From positions 826,001-890,000 of the forward strand of contig NZ_CP047569.1 in assembly GCF_009903625.1 (NCBI RefSeq): a stretch of 64,000 bases of DNA, given 5' to 3'. Source of the stretch: Microbulbifer sp. ALW1. Its GTDB lineage: Bacteria; Pseudomonadota; Gammaproteobacteria; Pseudomonadales; Cellvibrionaceae. The position numbers and the translations under genes were made by a program. Below, piece after piece: positions 36,255 to 45,490 of this stretch (position 1 is its first letter; each line of letters starts with the position of its first letter). The notes beneath the pieces are model-generated. The model was not told the origin of the DNA. It was given only the letters and a program-made list of their open reading frames with translations, and ran no database searches.

Positions 36255-39029
36255 AAACTCTCGCTCTGCGTAGCGCTGGTACTGGGTGTTTCTGCGGCAA
36301 TGCCGCTGTCGGCACAAGAGAGCAGCGAAGCGCAGGAAATCGAAAAAACCGAACTGCAGGAAACGCTTGTTTCCGAAAAAGTAACCAAGAAGGTTGCTAA
36401 ATCCGAAGACGGACTGGTGGTGCGTTCCGCCGAAACCATGGAAAACGTGGTGGTGACCGGCTCCCTGATTCCGCGCAGCACCTTCGACGGCCCCGATCCC
36501 ATGACCGTGATCGGCGAAGAAGACATGAAGGCGCGCGGCCTGAACACCGTTGCCGATGTGATCGACTCGCTGGCGGCGAACACCGGCTACCGCGAAGGCG
36601 AAGCGGGCAACCTGCTGTCCGGCTTTACCGTGGGCGCTTCCGAAGCCAACCTGCGCGGCATGGGTGCCGGCCGCACCCTGGTGCTAGTCAACGGCCGCCG
36701 AATCGCCGACTATCCGCTGCCCTTCGGCGGTGAACAGAACGGCGCGGACCTGGGTACTATTCCCGCTACTTCTATCTCCCGCGTTGAAATTCTGAATGGC
36801 AGTGCCTCCGCCATTTACGGTTCCGATGCCGTGGGTGGTGTGATCAACGTGATCACCAAGCGCGATATGGAGCAGACCATTGTCACTGCCGATGTCGGCG
36901 CTTACGAAGACGGCTACGGCCTGACCAAGAACACCTCCTTCATTACCGGTAAGGTGTTCGATCGCGGTTCCGTGACCTTCAGCTTGGAGCAGCGTTCTTC
37001 CGACGCCATCTACGCCGATGACATTGAATTCCTGAACGACCGCAAATACCTGACCACCGGTGTTGGCGTTACCCTGACCGATCTGAACGCGGGCACCCAG
37101 GGCCCGGTTTCTCCGATGGGTTACGACTGTGAAGCGGCTGGCCTGGTGACCACCGAGACCTACGGTGAAGACGGCAAGACCGTGTGTAACTTCGACGCCT
37201 CCGGTGGCATTGCCATGCAGCCGGAAATGGAACGCACCTCTACCTTCGTGGACGGTCGCTACCAGTTCAGCGACAACATTTCCGGTTTTGCCACTTTCCT
37301 CGGCTCCAAGCAGGACGTTTCCAGCTCCGCGCCGGCGGCCAACTGGAATGGCACCATCATCAGTGCCGACGGCAGCCGCGCAGTGAATGTTGCGCGCTCT
37401 TTTGTGCACGACCTGGGTTACACCACTTCCGGCTACGACCAGGAAATGTGGACGCTGATGCTGGGCCTCGAAGGTGAAACCGTACTCGGCGACACCACCT
37501 GGAACTGGGACCTGGGTTACTCCAAAGCGCGCTACAACATGGTGCAGAAGTACGGTGCCATCCGTGAAGACGCGCTGCGCGACTGGATTCTCGACGGCGC
37601 CCAGTACTCCCAGGAGCTGTCGAACAACGTCTACGTGGTGAATAACAGCTTCTTCGACAACCAGCTGGTGAACAATATCTTCCGCGATGCCTCCGGTGAT
37701 ATCGATGAACTGATGGGTATGGCCACCACCTATGCCAGCTCCAGTGCCGACAGCATCAGCGCCAAAGCGGTGGGTGAGCTGAGCGATTTCGGCTTCCTGT
37801 ACAACCCGGTTACCGTGGCGGTGATTGCCGACTGGGCGACCCAGTCCAGCCAGATCAGTCCGGACGAGCGCTCCCTGAACCTGGACGGCAACGGCTGGTT
37901 GAACCTGGGTGCCATCGAAGCCGGCGGCAGCCGCGATCGCACCGCCATTGGTGCCGAATTCCTGATTCCGGTAGTGGAAGACCTGGAGCTGACCTTCGCC
38001 ACCCGTATGGATCGCTACGACGATTCCACCGCGATCGGTGGCCGCAACACGTCCTCGCTGAAGTTCCTGTACAGCCCGATGGACATGCTGAAGTTCCGCG
38101 GCAGCGTGGCGCAGACTTTCCGCGCCCCGGACATGTTCAACATTTACGGTGAGTCCACCGGTTTCACCGTGGTCGCCGACCTGGTTGGCAACAACTGCTA
38201 CCTGGACGAAGACACCAGCGACTGTGCGGTTTACAACGTGGTTTCCACCCGTCGTGGCAGCCAGGACCTGGAAGAGGAAAAAGGTAAGGATGTCGGCTTC
38301 GGCTTTGTCTTCACCCCGACCAATGACATCAGCCTCGCGGTTGACTGGTACAACGTGCGCCTGGAAGACCTGGTGGTAACCGAGAGTGCCGCCGGCCTGA
38401 TGCGCAACGAATGGCAGTGTGCCACCGGCGTTTACGCCAGCGGCAGCAACTTTTGTCAGGACGTGAACAACCGCGTGATTCGCGATGCGTCCGGTGCCGT
38501 TGAGCGCATCATCATCGAGCCGCAGAACCACGAATACACCGATATGGAAGGTGTCGATGTGACCCTGGCCGGCCAGTTTGATTCTGCCCGCTTCGGTAAC
38601 TTTGGCGCCCAGTTCAAGTACGTGAACATCCTGTCCTACGAGTGGCTGCAGTTTGCGGGCGACGAGCCGGTGGAAATGCGCAATGGCCTGCCCGGCCAGG
38701 CGACCCCGGCCAATAACAGCAACCTGACCCTGACCTGGGACAACCCGCTGGCCGGTTTCCGTTCCGTGGGGGCGTCCCTGTTCATTCAGCGCCAGGGCAG
38801 TGTCAGAAACTTCGCCAGCACCGAGCGGATGGATCCCTACTACACCGCCAACCTGTCTGCGAACTATCGCCCGAACGCACGTATGAACCTGGGCCTCACC
38901 ATCAGAAACCTGACCGATGAAATGCCCAATAACGACACGACCAACCGCTGGCCCTACTACTGGAGCTACCTGCAGCAGCCCTACGGTCGCAGCGTAAACC
39001 TGTCGTTCAGCTACTTCCTGAGCGAATAA
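36225..39029 (+). CDS. TonB-dependent outer-membrane receptor
   Basis: The protein of 934 residues has a signal peptide (cut near LSAQ), an acidic/lysine-rich N-terminal segment, a TonB-box-like ENVVVTGS, a plug with NLRGMGAGRTLVLVNGRR and VEILNGSASAIYGSDAVGGV, and a large barrel. It ends in FLSE, so the usual terminal Phe is three residues before the end. The first 30 bases are a tandem duplication of 15 bp with two ATG codons (36225 and 36240); the ribosome site GGAATT better suits the first. It is followed 70 bases later by an exported S9 peptidase and a TonB-like protein, suggesting uptake and breakdown of a peptide substrate. Confidence 0.93.
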   Translation: MFEKTMFEKKKLSLCVALVLGVSAAMPLSAQESSEAQEIEKTELQETLVSEKVTKKVAKSEDGLVVRSAETMENVVVTGSLIPRSTFDGPDPMTVIGEEDMKARGLNTVADVIDSLAANTGYREGEAGNLLSGFTVGASEANLRGMGAGRTLVLVNGRRIADYPLPFGGEQNGADLGTIPATSISRVEILNGSASAIYGSDAVGGVINVITKRDMEQTIVTADVGAYEDGYGLTKNTSFITGKVFDRGSVTFSLEQRSSDAIYADDIEFLNDRKYLTTGVGVTLTDLNAGTQGPVSPMGYDCEAAGLVTTETYGEDGKTVCNFDASGGIAMQPEMERTSTFVDGRYQFSDNISGFATFLGSKQDVSSSAPAANWNGTIISADGSRAVNVARSFVHDLGYTTSGYDQEMWTLMLGLEGETVLGDTTWNWDLGYSKARYNMVQKYGAIREDALRDWILDGAQYSQELSNNVYVVNNSFFDNQLVNNIFRDASGDIDELMGMATTYASSSADSISAKAVGELSDFGFLYNPVTVAVIADWATQSSQISPDERSLNLDGNGWLNLGAIEAGGSRDRTAIGAEFLIPVVEDLELTFATRMDRYDDSTAIGGRNTSSLKFLYSPMDMLKFRGSVAQTFRAPDMFNIYGESTGFTVVADLVGNNCYLDEDTSDCAVYNVVSTRRGSQDLEEEKGKDVGFGFVFTPTNDISLAVDWYNVRLEDLVVTESAAGLMRNEWQCATGVYASGSNFCQDVNNRVIRDASGAVERIIIEPQNHEYTDMEGVDVTLAGQFDSARFGNFGAQFKYVNILSYEWLQFAGDEPVEMRNGLPGQATPANNSNLTLTWDNPLAGFRSVGASLFIQRQGSVRNFASTERMDPYYTANLSANYRPNARMNLGLTIRNLTDEMPNNDTTNRWPYYWSYLQQPYGRSVNLSFSYFLSE

Positions 39030-39099
39030 CCGAGATCCTGCTGATGTGTCGGTCGGTGCCTGACTTTTTTGCCGGGCGCCGGCCACAGGAGAGAAAACA

Positions 39100-41181
39100 A
39101 TGAAAATAGTATCAATGCTGAGCGCCGCGGTGGTTACCGGGGCGATTGCGGCGATGAGCCTGCTGCCGGCGCCGGCAGTGGCAAAAGAATCTGTGGCAAA
39201 AAAATCAGCGGCAAAGCCTTTCGCCAGCCTGGGTGAGATGCCGGTGCCGTTTGAGGACCTGTTCCGCCCGGTGGCCTACACCAATATCCGCATTTCTCCG
39301 GACGGCAAATACTTCGCCGCCGGCCGCATGCGTGAAGACGGCATGACCGATGGCCTGATCATCGACCGCCGCACCATGGAAGTGAAATCCACCCTGCAAA
39401 TGTCCGGTGACGTGGGTGTCAGCGGCATCCGCTGGGCCAACAAAGAGCGTGTTCTGTTCAGCTTCACCATGAAGTCCGCGGTGGCGGAAGATGCGAGCAC
39501 CTCGCAGATCGCCGGTATGAACATCGACGGTTCGCGCAAGGAAATCGTGTTCCGCGGCACCAGCGATTACGACGGTGCGGAAGGCGCGCAGCTGCTGGGC
39601 AAGATCGATGACGATCACTACCGCATCGCCGTGTACCCCTCCGGCTCCGCGATGAGCTTCCCGCTGCAGTACATCTACAAGCTGAATATCTACACCGGCA
39701 AAACCACCCGTATCGCCCGTTCGCCGATCCGCATGCCGAATGCGATCTTCAATAAGGAAGGCGAAATTACCCACTGGGTCGGCAAACTGCCGGACGACTT
39801 CGATGCGACCGTGGTGGCCAGCCGCAATGCTGCCGGTGACTGGGACGAAACCGTGTTCCACAACAAAGACGGTGTCTTCGCACCGCTGGCGTGGACCAAA
39901 GACGAAGACTGGATGTGGTATTCCGACACTGTGGAAGCGCCGACCAAGGGTCTCTACAGGGTGAATGTGAAAACCGGTGAGAAAAAGCTCGTCTACCGTC
40001 ACCCGAAGGTCGACTACGACAAGATTTTCTACGATGAAGACGGCAACCCCTGGGGCGCGATGATCAATTACGATTATCCGCAGATGGTCTACATCGATGA
40101 AAACAACCACTACGCCAAGACCCACAAGCGTTTGCAGGGTACCTTCGCCAACAAGCACATCCAGATCCTCAATCGTACCAGCGACGGTAACGAGTGGGTG
40201 GTGCACGTGGGCGACGACCGTCACCCGGGCAGCTACTACGTGTACAACCAGTTCGACGGTGCGCTGAAGTTCCTCGCCAACCAGGCGGAGTGGATCGACC
40301 CGGCCAATATCCCGGCGACCCATCCGGTGCGCTTCACCGCGCGCGACGGTCTCGAGATCAATGGCTACCTTACCCTGCCGGTGAACAAGGAAGCGAAAGA
40401 CCTGCCGCTGATCATCTTGCCGCACGGTGGTCCCCACGGTCCGCGCGACTACTGGGGTTACAACAAGGAGCGCATCGTATTCGCCAACGCTGGATACGCC
40501 GTGATGCACGTGAACTACCGTGGCTCCGGCGGCTATGGTCGCGACTTCCTGTTCGACTGGTACGGCCACTGGGGTATGGAAATGCAGGACGACTTGACTG
40601 ACGCCACTCACTGGGCGATTCAGGCGGGTATCGCCGATGCGGATCGTATCTGTATCTACGGTGCTTCCTACGGTGGTTACGCGGCCATGCAGGGCGTTAC
40701 CAAAGAGCCGGATCTGTATCAGTGTGGTATCGGCTACGTGGGTGTATACGACATGGAAATTTTCAGTACCCACGGCGATATCCGTCTGCGTAAAGCGGGC
40801 CGCAAGTACCTGGCGGAAGCCACCGGTACCGATCCGGAAGTGCATCGCCAGCGCTCCCCGGCGCGCAACGCCGAGCGCATCAAGGCACCGGTCTTCCTGG
40901 TGCAGGGTGCCCGCGACGTGCGCGTACCCATCGAGCACTACTGGGCCATGCGCGATGCCCTGGAGAAACAGGACCACGCACTGGAAACTTTGGTCGCCCC
41001 GCGCGCTTTCCACGGCGCCCGCGAGAAGGACAGCCAGAAAGAAATCTATTGCCGCATGATCGATTTCTTCAATCGCCACATTGGCGACGGCAAGGCCACC
41101 GACGCGCCCGCCGCTGATTGTGTACCGCAAGGTGCACGCGGCCTCGACTACACCTTCTACGATGAGGTGAAGCGTGGTTAA
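39100..41181 (+). CDS. exported S9 family peptidase
   Basis: The 693-residue protein has a signal peptide (cut near VAK, residue 27), a beta-propeller region and a C-terminal alpha/beta hydrolase of the S9C/dipeptidyl-peptidase type: HGGPHGP oxyanion loop, nucleophile in YGASYGGYAAM, an Asp in QGARDVRVP and a His in RAFHGARE. It would release di- or oligopeptides in the periplasm. It lies 70 bases after the TonB receptor gene and overlaps the next gene by 8 nt, so the three form one unit. The combination receptor plus S9 peptidase points to use of an imported peptide. Confidence 0.93.
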   Translation: MKIVSMLSAAVVTGAIAAMSLLPAPAVAKESVAKKSAAKPFASLGEMPVPFEDLFRPVAYTNIRISPDGKYFAAGRMREDGMTDGLIIDRRTMEVKSTLQMSGDVGVSGIRWANKERVLFSFTMKSAVAEDASTSQIAGMNIDGSRKEIVFRGTSDYDGAEGAQLLGKIDDDHYRIAVYPSGSAMSFPLQYIYKLNIYTGKTTRIARSPIRMPNAIFNKEGEITHWVGKLPDDFDATVVASRNAAGDWDETVFHNKDGVFAPLAWTKDEDWMWYSDTVEAPTKGLYRVNVKTGEKKLVYRHPKVDYDKIFYDEDGNPWGAMINYDYPQMVYIDENNHYAKTHKRLQGTFANKHIQILNRTSDGNEWVVHVGDDRHPGSYYVYNQFDGALKFLANQAEWIDPANIPATHPVRFTARDGLEINGYLTLPVNKEAKDLPLIILPHGGPHGPRDYWGYNKERIVFANAGYAVMHVNYRGSGGYGRDFLFDWYGHWGMEMQDDLTDATHWAIQAGIADADRICIYGASYGGYAAMQGVTKEPDLYQCGIGYVGVYDMEIFSTHGDIRLRKAGRKYLAEATGTDPEVHRQRSPARNAERIKAPVFLVQGARDVRVPIEHYWAMRDALEKQDHALETLVAPRAFHGAREKDSQKEIYCRMIDFFNRHIGDGKATDAPAADCVPQGARGLDYTFYDEVKRG

Positions 41182-41698
41182 GCGAGTATTGATCGTGGCT
41201 TCCATGCTGTTCGCCAGCCAGGCTTTCAGCCTGGACTGGCAGCGCCCGGACTGCTCCGCCTACGAAAGTTTCAGCGAGTGCCGCAACGCGGAAAAAAATG
41301 CTTACCGCCAGAGCAAGCAGCAGGAATTTCGCGAAAAGGGGCTTTCCTTCTGGTATTACGAGCGCCCGGACTTTTCTGAAAATGAAGCGGTTGAAAAAGC
41401 GTTGGAAGACAAGGTCGAGGGTGCCCTCTTCTTTTCTTTCGACGTGGAAAAAAATGGTTCGGTGTCGGGTTTGACACTCAAGCACAAAACCAGCGAGGAA
41501 GTGGCGGTATACGCGGCGCCCTTGCTGGCGGCGATCAAGAACTGGCAGTTTGTGCCTGCGGAAACCTCCTGGAAAGGATTGGAGTGGCGCTACCAGTTTT
41601 ATTTTGAGCCGAAGGCGTGCGACGGCGAAGAGCCGGCGACAGCCTGTGAAGACAAAGCCGAAGGAAATACTGAAGAAAACACCGAAAGCGAAAGCTGA
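41174..41698 (+). CDS. TonB C-terminal-domain-like exported protein
   Basis: The 174-residue protein has a signal peptide (residues 1-18), a cysteine-containing polar stretch, and then a sequence that looks like the C-terminal domain of TonB proteins (FFSFDVEKNGSVSGLTL...AAPLLAAIKNWQFVPA), ending with an acidic Glu/Thr tail. It lacks the uncleaved membrane anchor and the proline-rich spacer of a normal TonB, so it is probably periplasmic or processed and not an energy transducer by itself. The GTG start lies inside the last codons of the S9 peptidase (overlap 8 nt), indicating translational coupling. Confidence 0.75.
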   Translation: MVKRVLIVASMLFASQAFSLDWQRPDCSAYESFSECRNAEKNAYRQSKQQEFREKGLSFWYYERPDFSENEAVEKALEDKVEGALFFSFDVEKNGSVSGLTLKHKTSEEVAVYAAPLLAAIKNWQFVPAETSWKGLEWRYQFYFEPKACDGEEPATACEDKAEGNTEENTESES

Positions 41699-41753
41699 AA
41701 AAATTCTCTTGGTCGAGATCCCGGTAGCGGTAGGCTGCCGGACCCCCAGTTTA

Positions 41754-41778
41754 GCCCGGGCATTGCCCGGGCTTTTTT
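41754..41778 (+). terminator. intrinsic terminator of the receptor-peptidase operon
   Basis: Hairpin agcccgggc / gcccgggct with a three-base loop and a run of T, 56 bases after the TonB-like gene. Confidence 0.92.
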
Positions 41779-41813
41779 GTGTCTGGAAATGGTCGTTAGC
41801 GGCGTGTCATTGG

Positions 41814-42974
41814 TCAGCTGGCGGGAACCGCAAAAACGGTAATAAAAGCGAGGGCCGCGGCTACAGTGGCAAATAGTGTGCGCTGCCCAGCGGATTGACT
41901 GACGCTGATCGCGACCAGGCATTGCAGCAGGTAGTAAAAGGCAAATGCCCGCGAAGCCAGCGCCACTATTTCGAGGGTGTCCGCGGACCAGGTCAGTGCG
42001 ATGGCACCAGCGCCGACCAGCAGTGTGGCGAAGCGCAGTTTGAGCTGGTGATGGGTCACTTCCTCGAGATTGCCGGTGGCCGCGAGGGTATCCGCCACCG
42101 CAGCGGAGAACTGGCTCATGGCCGCGGCAATGACCAGCGGTGCCACCAGTACGGAAGAGGCTGCGGCGGCGAGATGAATCAGGCTGTTGTCGCCGTACTT
42201 GCCGTTCAAGGTATGCACCAGCGGCAGTGCCACCGCAATAAATACGAGGTAGACGCCGGTGGAAATAAGCTGTGACCAGCGCGACGCGCGAATACGGGTG
42301 TCGGCCTGGAAGCTGTCCCCCAGATAGCGGGTGGTCTCGAACCCCTGCACCACGATCAGGGTGCCGGCAACAATGGTGAGTATTTCCCACAGGCTGTGGG
42401 GTTTGGGATGGAAAAGCGTCAGCCCCGCCGGCGACCGCCAGGCGTGCAGGTCGTAGAGCGCGAAGCCGCCGATCAACAGCACGATAATCACCAGGGTGAC
42501 CGCCAGCGCGATTCCCTCCAGTGCCGCAAGGCTTTTCAGCCCCCGGGTCACTCCGATCACTGTGATAAATACGATGACGGCGGTGGTGAGAGCATCCTCG
42601 TTGACCCCGGTATCCAGATGCAGGCTGCCAAGTACAAACGCGGAGAGGATATGCAGGTAGAGACAGACCGAGATCACATAGGCCATGACCAGCGCGAGGT
42701 CTGAGCTGCGCTCAAACGCCAGGGTGGATTCCTTGGGGCTTGCCGCGAGCGCGGGTTCCGCGTGGCGAATGTTGAAGCGGATAACACTACCCACACAAAA
42801 CGCCAGCGCGCATACCAGCGCCATGGCCAATACGGCATAGGTTCCAACTGCTCCGGCGAGAATGGGTACCATAACCAGAAAGCCGCTGCCGAAGATCGAT
42901 GCCAGTGGCGTGCAGGTTGCCCGCACAAGCGCCCGTGGGTTGCCGCGGTGATTGATGGCGGGTTTGCGCTGCAT
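41814..42974 (-). CDS. predicted inner-membrane transporter, APC-superfamily-like
   Basis: The 386-residue protein has about 10-11 hydrophobic segments and little else. The N-terminal half with GSGFLVMVPILAGAVGTYAVLAMALVCALAF and later GTLIVVQGFETTRYLGDSF resembles amino-acid/polyamine permeases of the APC superfamily (a broken-helix GSGxL motif and a GFExxR segment). The substrate is unknown. It is transcribed toward the receptor-peptidase operon, whose terminator separates them. No neighbour suggests a pathway. Confidence 0.75.
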   Translation of the reverse strand: MQRKPAINHRGNPRALVRATCTPLASIFGSGFLVMVPILAGAVGTYAVLAMALVCALAFCVGSVIRFNIRHAEPALAASPKESTLAFERSSDLALVMAYVISVCLYLHILSAFVLGSLHLDTGVNEDALTTAVIVFITVIGVTRGLKSLAALEGIALAVTLVIIVLLIGGFALYDLHAWRSPAGLTLFHPKPHSLWEILTIVAGTLIVVQGFETTRYLGDSFQADTRIRASRWSQLISTGVYLVFIAVALPLVHTLNGKYGDNSLIHLAAAASSVLVAPLVIAAAMSQFSAAVADTLAATGNLEEVTHHQLKLRFATLLVGAGAIALTWSADTLEIVALASRAFAFYYLLQCLVAISVSQSAGQRTLFATVAAALAFITVFAVPAS

Positions 42975-43037
42975 GCTTTCCCCTGTTCAGAACACAAGCT
43001 AACCAGTCCTCAGCATAGCGGGTTGCCGCAGGCACAA

Positions 43038-43067
43038 AAAAAGCCCGGCGAGCTGGCCGGGCTTTTT
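43038..43067. terminator. terminator between the permease and the VOC gene
   Basis: Hairpin gcccggc / gccgggc with A tract on the left and T tract on the right. It lies downstream of the minus-strand VOC gene and can end its transcript. Confidence 0.85.
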
Positions 43068-43112
43068 ATGATGTGTCAGTGACTTACACCTGTATGGCTG
43101 AGAGCCTTGCGA

Positions 43113-43496
43113 TCAGGCTTCCATACGGCGCAGCGCGCAGATCTTGTTGCCGGATGGATCGCGCAGGTAAGCCAGGTACAGCTTCATGCCACCGCCCTCG
43201 CGTACCCCCGGTGGTTCTTCACAGGTGCTGCCGCCATTGGCAACGCCGGTGGCATGCCACAGGTCGGCCTGCTCCGGGCTCGCGACAGAAAAACCGATGG
43301 TGCTGCCGTTACCGCAACTCGCCGCCTCTCCATCGATGGGTTTGGTGAGGGCAAAAACGCCGCTGTCGGTAAAATAGAAGCAGCGGCCTTTGGCATCGAT
43401 GACGCCGGGCTTGTGGCCCAGTACGCCGAGAATCGCATCGTAAAATGCCTTGGATTCCTGAATGTCGTTGGCACCGAGCATGATGTGGCTGAACAT
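43113..43496 (-). CDS. VOC (glyoxalase/dioxygenase superfamily) protein
   Basis: The 127-residue protein shows the vicinal-oxygen-chelate fold: MFSHIMLGANDIQESKAFYDAILGVLG at the start with a His metal ligand and, near the end, YLRDPSGNKICAL. Such proteins bind a divalent metal; the role ranges from glyoxalase to antibiotic resistance and cannot be told here. ATG 43496 follows AGAAGGAA and is preferred over an in-frame start at 43538. Confidence 0.88.
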   Translation of the reverse strand: MFSHIMLGANDIQESKAFYDAILGVLGHKPGVIDAKGRCFYFTDSGVFALTKPIDGEAASCGNGSTIGFSVASPEQADLWHATGVANGGSTCEEPPGVREGGGMKLYLAYLRDPSGNKICALRRMEA

Positions 43497-43606
43497 CGTG
43501 ATTCCTTCTGAGTATGGAAGTGGGGGACCAGTGTACACCGGTATCCGGTGCCGGTTACTAGACGAAAGTGTCCAGCAACATTTGCGGTTTCGTCGTCCCT
43601 GAAAGA

Positions 43607-43633
43607 AAAGCCCCGGCTGCGACCGGGGCTTTT
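43607..43633 (-). terminator. intrinsic terminator of thiI
   Basis: Hairpin aaaagccccgg / ccggggctttt lies 33 bases after the thiI stop in its direction of transcription; the T-rich tail continues on the minus strand. Confidence 0.85.
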
Positions 43634-43665
43634 GGACGTGCGATTTAACCTTGGTTCAGGGGCGT

Positions 43666-45147
43666 TTAGTGCTTGGGCTTTACCGGGCGGTACACACCGA
43701 CATTCCGGTAGCCCTCGTCCAGCAAATGCGACGCGTGCAGCTGGCTCATCACCCCGCGCGCGCAGTACAGCAGGTACTGCTTGTCTTTATCCAGTTTCTG
43801 GAAGGCGGTGCTCAAACGGTAGAAGGGGATGGTTTCCACTGTAGCGTTGTCCAGCTCCAGCGGGTTCACCTCTTCTTCCGTGGGGTGGCGAATGTCGATG
43901 ACGATGGCTTCGCCCGGCTCGGCCACGATATTCACCGGCGGGGTGTCCTCCCCCAGGTCCTGCATTACTTCGTCGATATTCTGGATCACCCGGTTGCCGA
44001 TAGCGCGATCGAGTACGGTGAAGTCGAAGCGGGTTTCCTCGTGTACGACTTTTTCCATTTTCGCGCGGGTGGTGGGTTTTACCGAGATCACCCCGCAGTA
44101 CTCCGGCATGTTCGCCGCAAAATCTTCGGTGCCGATGGCGCGGGCGGTGCGGATGATGTCGGTTTTGTCCGAAGCGATCAGCGGGCGCAGCACCAGGGTA
44201 TCGGTCACGCTGTCGATTACCGCCAGGTTTTTCAGCGTCTGGCTGGAGACCTGGGCGATGGCCTCACCGGTGACCACGGCATCCACTTCCAGCTCCTTGG
44301 CGATGGCGGAGGCCGCGCGCAGCATCATGCGCTTCAGGGTGACCCCCATGTAGGAGTCGTCGACCTGCTCAAGAATCTCCGCGACCACTTCATCAAATGG
44401 CACAGTGACAAAACGCACCCGGTGCGACGCGCCGTACTTGTCCCACAAATAAAAGGCGACTTCTTTTACCCCCAGCTCGTGCTGGCGGCCGCCCAGGTTG
44501 AAGAACAGGAAGTGGGTGCGGATACCGCGCTTCATGGTCAGGTAACTGGCCACGGTGGAGTCGAAGCCGCCGGAGACCAGCGACAGCACCGGGTCCTGGG
44601 TGCCCAGCGGGAAACCGCCGAGGCCCTGGTGCAGCTGCTCGATCACATTCAGTTTGTCGTGGCGGATTTCCAGCTTGACGGTGATCTCCGGATTTTTCAG
44701 TTTTACCCCGGCAGCGTCGGTGTTCTGATTCAGGCCGCCGCCGACGTACTGTTCCACATCCAGGGACTGGAAATCGTGCTTGCCGGTACGCTTTACCCGT
44801 ACACAGAAGGTTTTGCCGGCCAGTTGCGGGCCCCAGATGGCGAGGGTCTTCTGGTAAATGTCGTCCAGATCACCCAGCGGGAACTGCTGCACCCGGGCAA
44901 AGTTGGCAATACCGGGAGTGTGCGCCAATACCTCTTCTATTCGCTCGGAAAGATGGGATACTGCGTCTGGCGCGTGTGCTTCATCGAAGGTGACATCAAT
45001 TTTTTCCCAGTCTTTACGCACCTGGATACGGTCGTCTAACTGGCGCATCAGTTTGCGCAGGTTGTCCGCGAGCTGGCGCGACATGCGCTTGCGCACCGGA
45101 TTGCTTTTGATGGTGATCTCTGGGAAAAATTTGACGACGAAGTGCAT
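43666..45147 (-). CDS. thiI: tRNA sulfurtransferase ThiI with rhodanese domain
   Basis: The 493-residue protein has the three parts of long ThiI: an N-terminal ferredoxin-like/THUMP region, the PP-loop ATPase with SGGFDST (about residue 185) and a C-terminal rhodanese domain whose active Cys lies in YCARGVMSQL. It adds sulfur to uridine 8 of tRNA (4-thiouridine) and can supply sulfur for thiazole in thiamine synthesis. Length and rhodanese fusion match E. coli and Pseudomonas ThiI. It is divergent from glnA, the same arrangement as in Pseudomonas. Confidence 0.97.
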   Translation of the reverse strand: MHFVVKFFPEITIKSNPVRKRMSRQLADNLRKLMRQLDDRIQVRKDWEKIDVTFDEAHAPDAVSHLSERIEEVLAHTPGIANFARVQQFPLGDLDDIYQKTLAIWGPQLAGKTFCVRVKRTGKHDFQSLDVEQYVGGGLNQNTDAAGVKLKNPEITVKLEIRHDKLNVIEQLHQGLGGFPLGTQDPVLSLVSGGFDSTVASYLTMKRGIRTHFLFFNLGGRQHELGVKEVAFYLWDKYGASHRVRFVTVPFDEVVAEILEQVDDSYMGVTLKRMMLRAASAIAKELEVDAVVTGEAIAQVSSQTLKNLAVIDSVTDTLVLRPLIASDKTDIIRTARAIGTEDFAANMPEYCGVISVKPTTRAKMEKVVHEETRFDFTVLDRAIGNRVIQNIDEVMQDLGEDTPPVNIVAEPGEAIVIDIRHPTEEEVNPLELDNATVETIPFYRLSTAFQKLDKDKQYLLYCARGVMSQLHASHLLDEGYRNVGVYRPVKPKH

Positions 45148-45296
45148 AGAAGGTGCCGGATACCGCGGTTAGGGGTGTTTGGGGTTGCTGGGTCTGGTCA
45201 ATCGTGCTTCGTTGGACGAGAAGATTGCAAAGGTGGCGAATTATAAACTCGCCGCCGGCAATTTGCTTGTGAGGTCGGCGGCGCGCCTGATACGTC

Positions 45297-45313
45297 AGCA
45301 CCAAAGTGGTGCT
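45297..45313 (+). promoter_or_regulatory. NtrC box 1 (perfect consensus)
   Basis: AGCACCAAAGTGGTGCT fits GCAC-N5-TGGTGC exactly and is a 7-3-7 palindrome. It is the strongest of a series of four. Confidence 0.88.
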
Positions 45314-45327
45314 TTGCGTGACTGGCA

Positions 45328-45344
45328 AGCCCAATAATGGTGCA
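45328..45344 (+). promoter_or_regulatory. NtrC box 2
   Basis: GCCC-N5-TGGTGC differs from consensus at one position and lies 31 bp after box 1. Confidence 0.75.
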
Positions 45345-45359
45345 AAATGGGGTTTGGGA

Positions 45360-45374
45360 GCACCATTTTTGGGA
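45360..45374 (+). promoter_or_regulatory. NtrC box 3 (one strong half)
   Basis: The left half GCACCA is perfect and the right half is degenerate (TTGGGA). It starts 31 bp after box 2. Confidence 0.55.
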
Positions 45375-45390
45375 CTAGCGTGGGCCTGCG

Positions 45391-45407
45391 TTGCCAGCAA
45401 TGGTGCT
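45391..45407 (+). promoter_or_regulatory. NtrC box 4 (one strong half)
   Basis: The right half TGGTGC is perfect and the left half is degenerate. It continues the 31-32 bp spacing and its centre is about 120 bp before the predicted glnA transcription start. Confidence 0.6.
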
Positions 45408-45490
45408 GAATCAGGCTTCGCGTTTGGTTTTTTTCGCCTCTGGCGGCCTGTTCCGCGCATCGGATTCAATTAGCGGCCAGTTTGCCCCAA

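Noticed and set aside
36684..39086. 800-codon minus-strand frame opposite the TonB receptor
   Set aside because: Antisense shadow; the plus strand has plug and barrel motifs throughout.
36225..41698. Lasso-peptide isopeptidase cluster
   Set aside because: An S9 peptidase next to a TonB receptor recalls such loci, but no precursor, cyclase or leader protease gene is present, and the pairing is common in peptide users.
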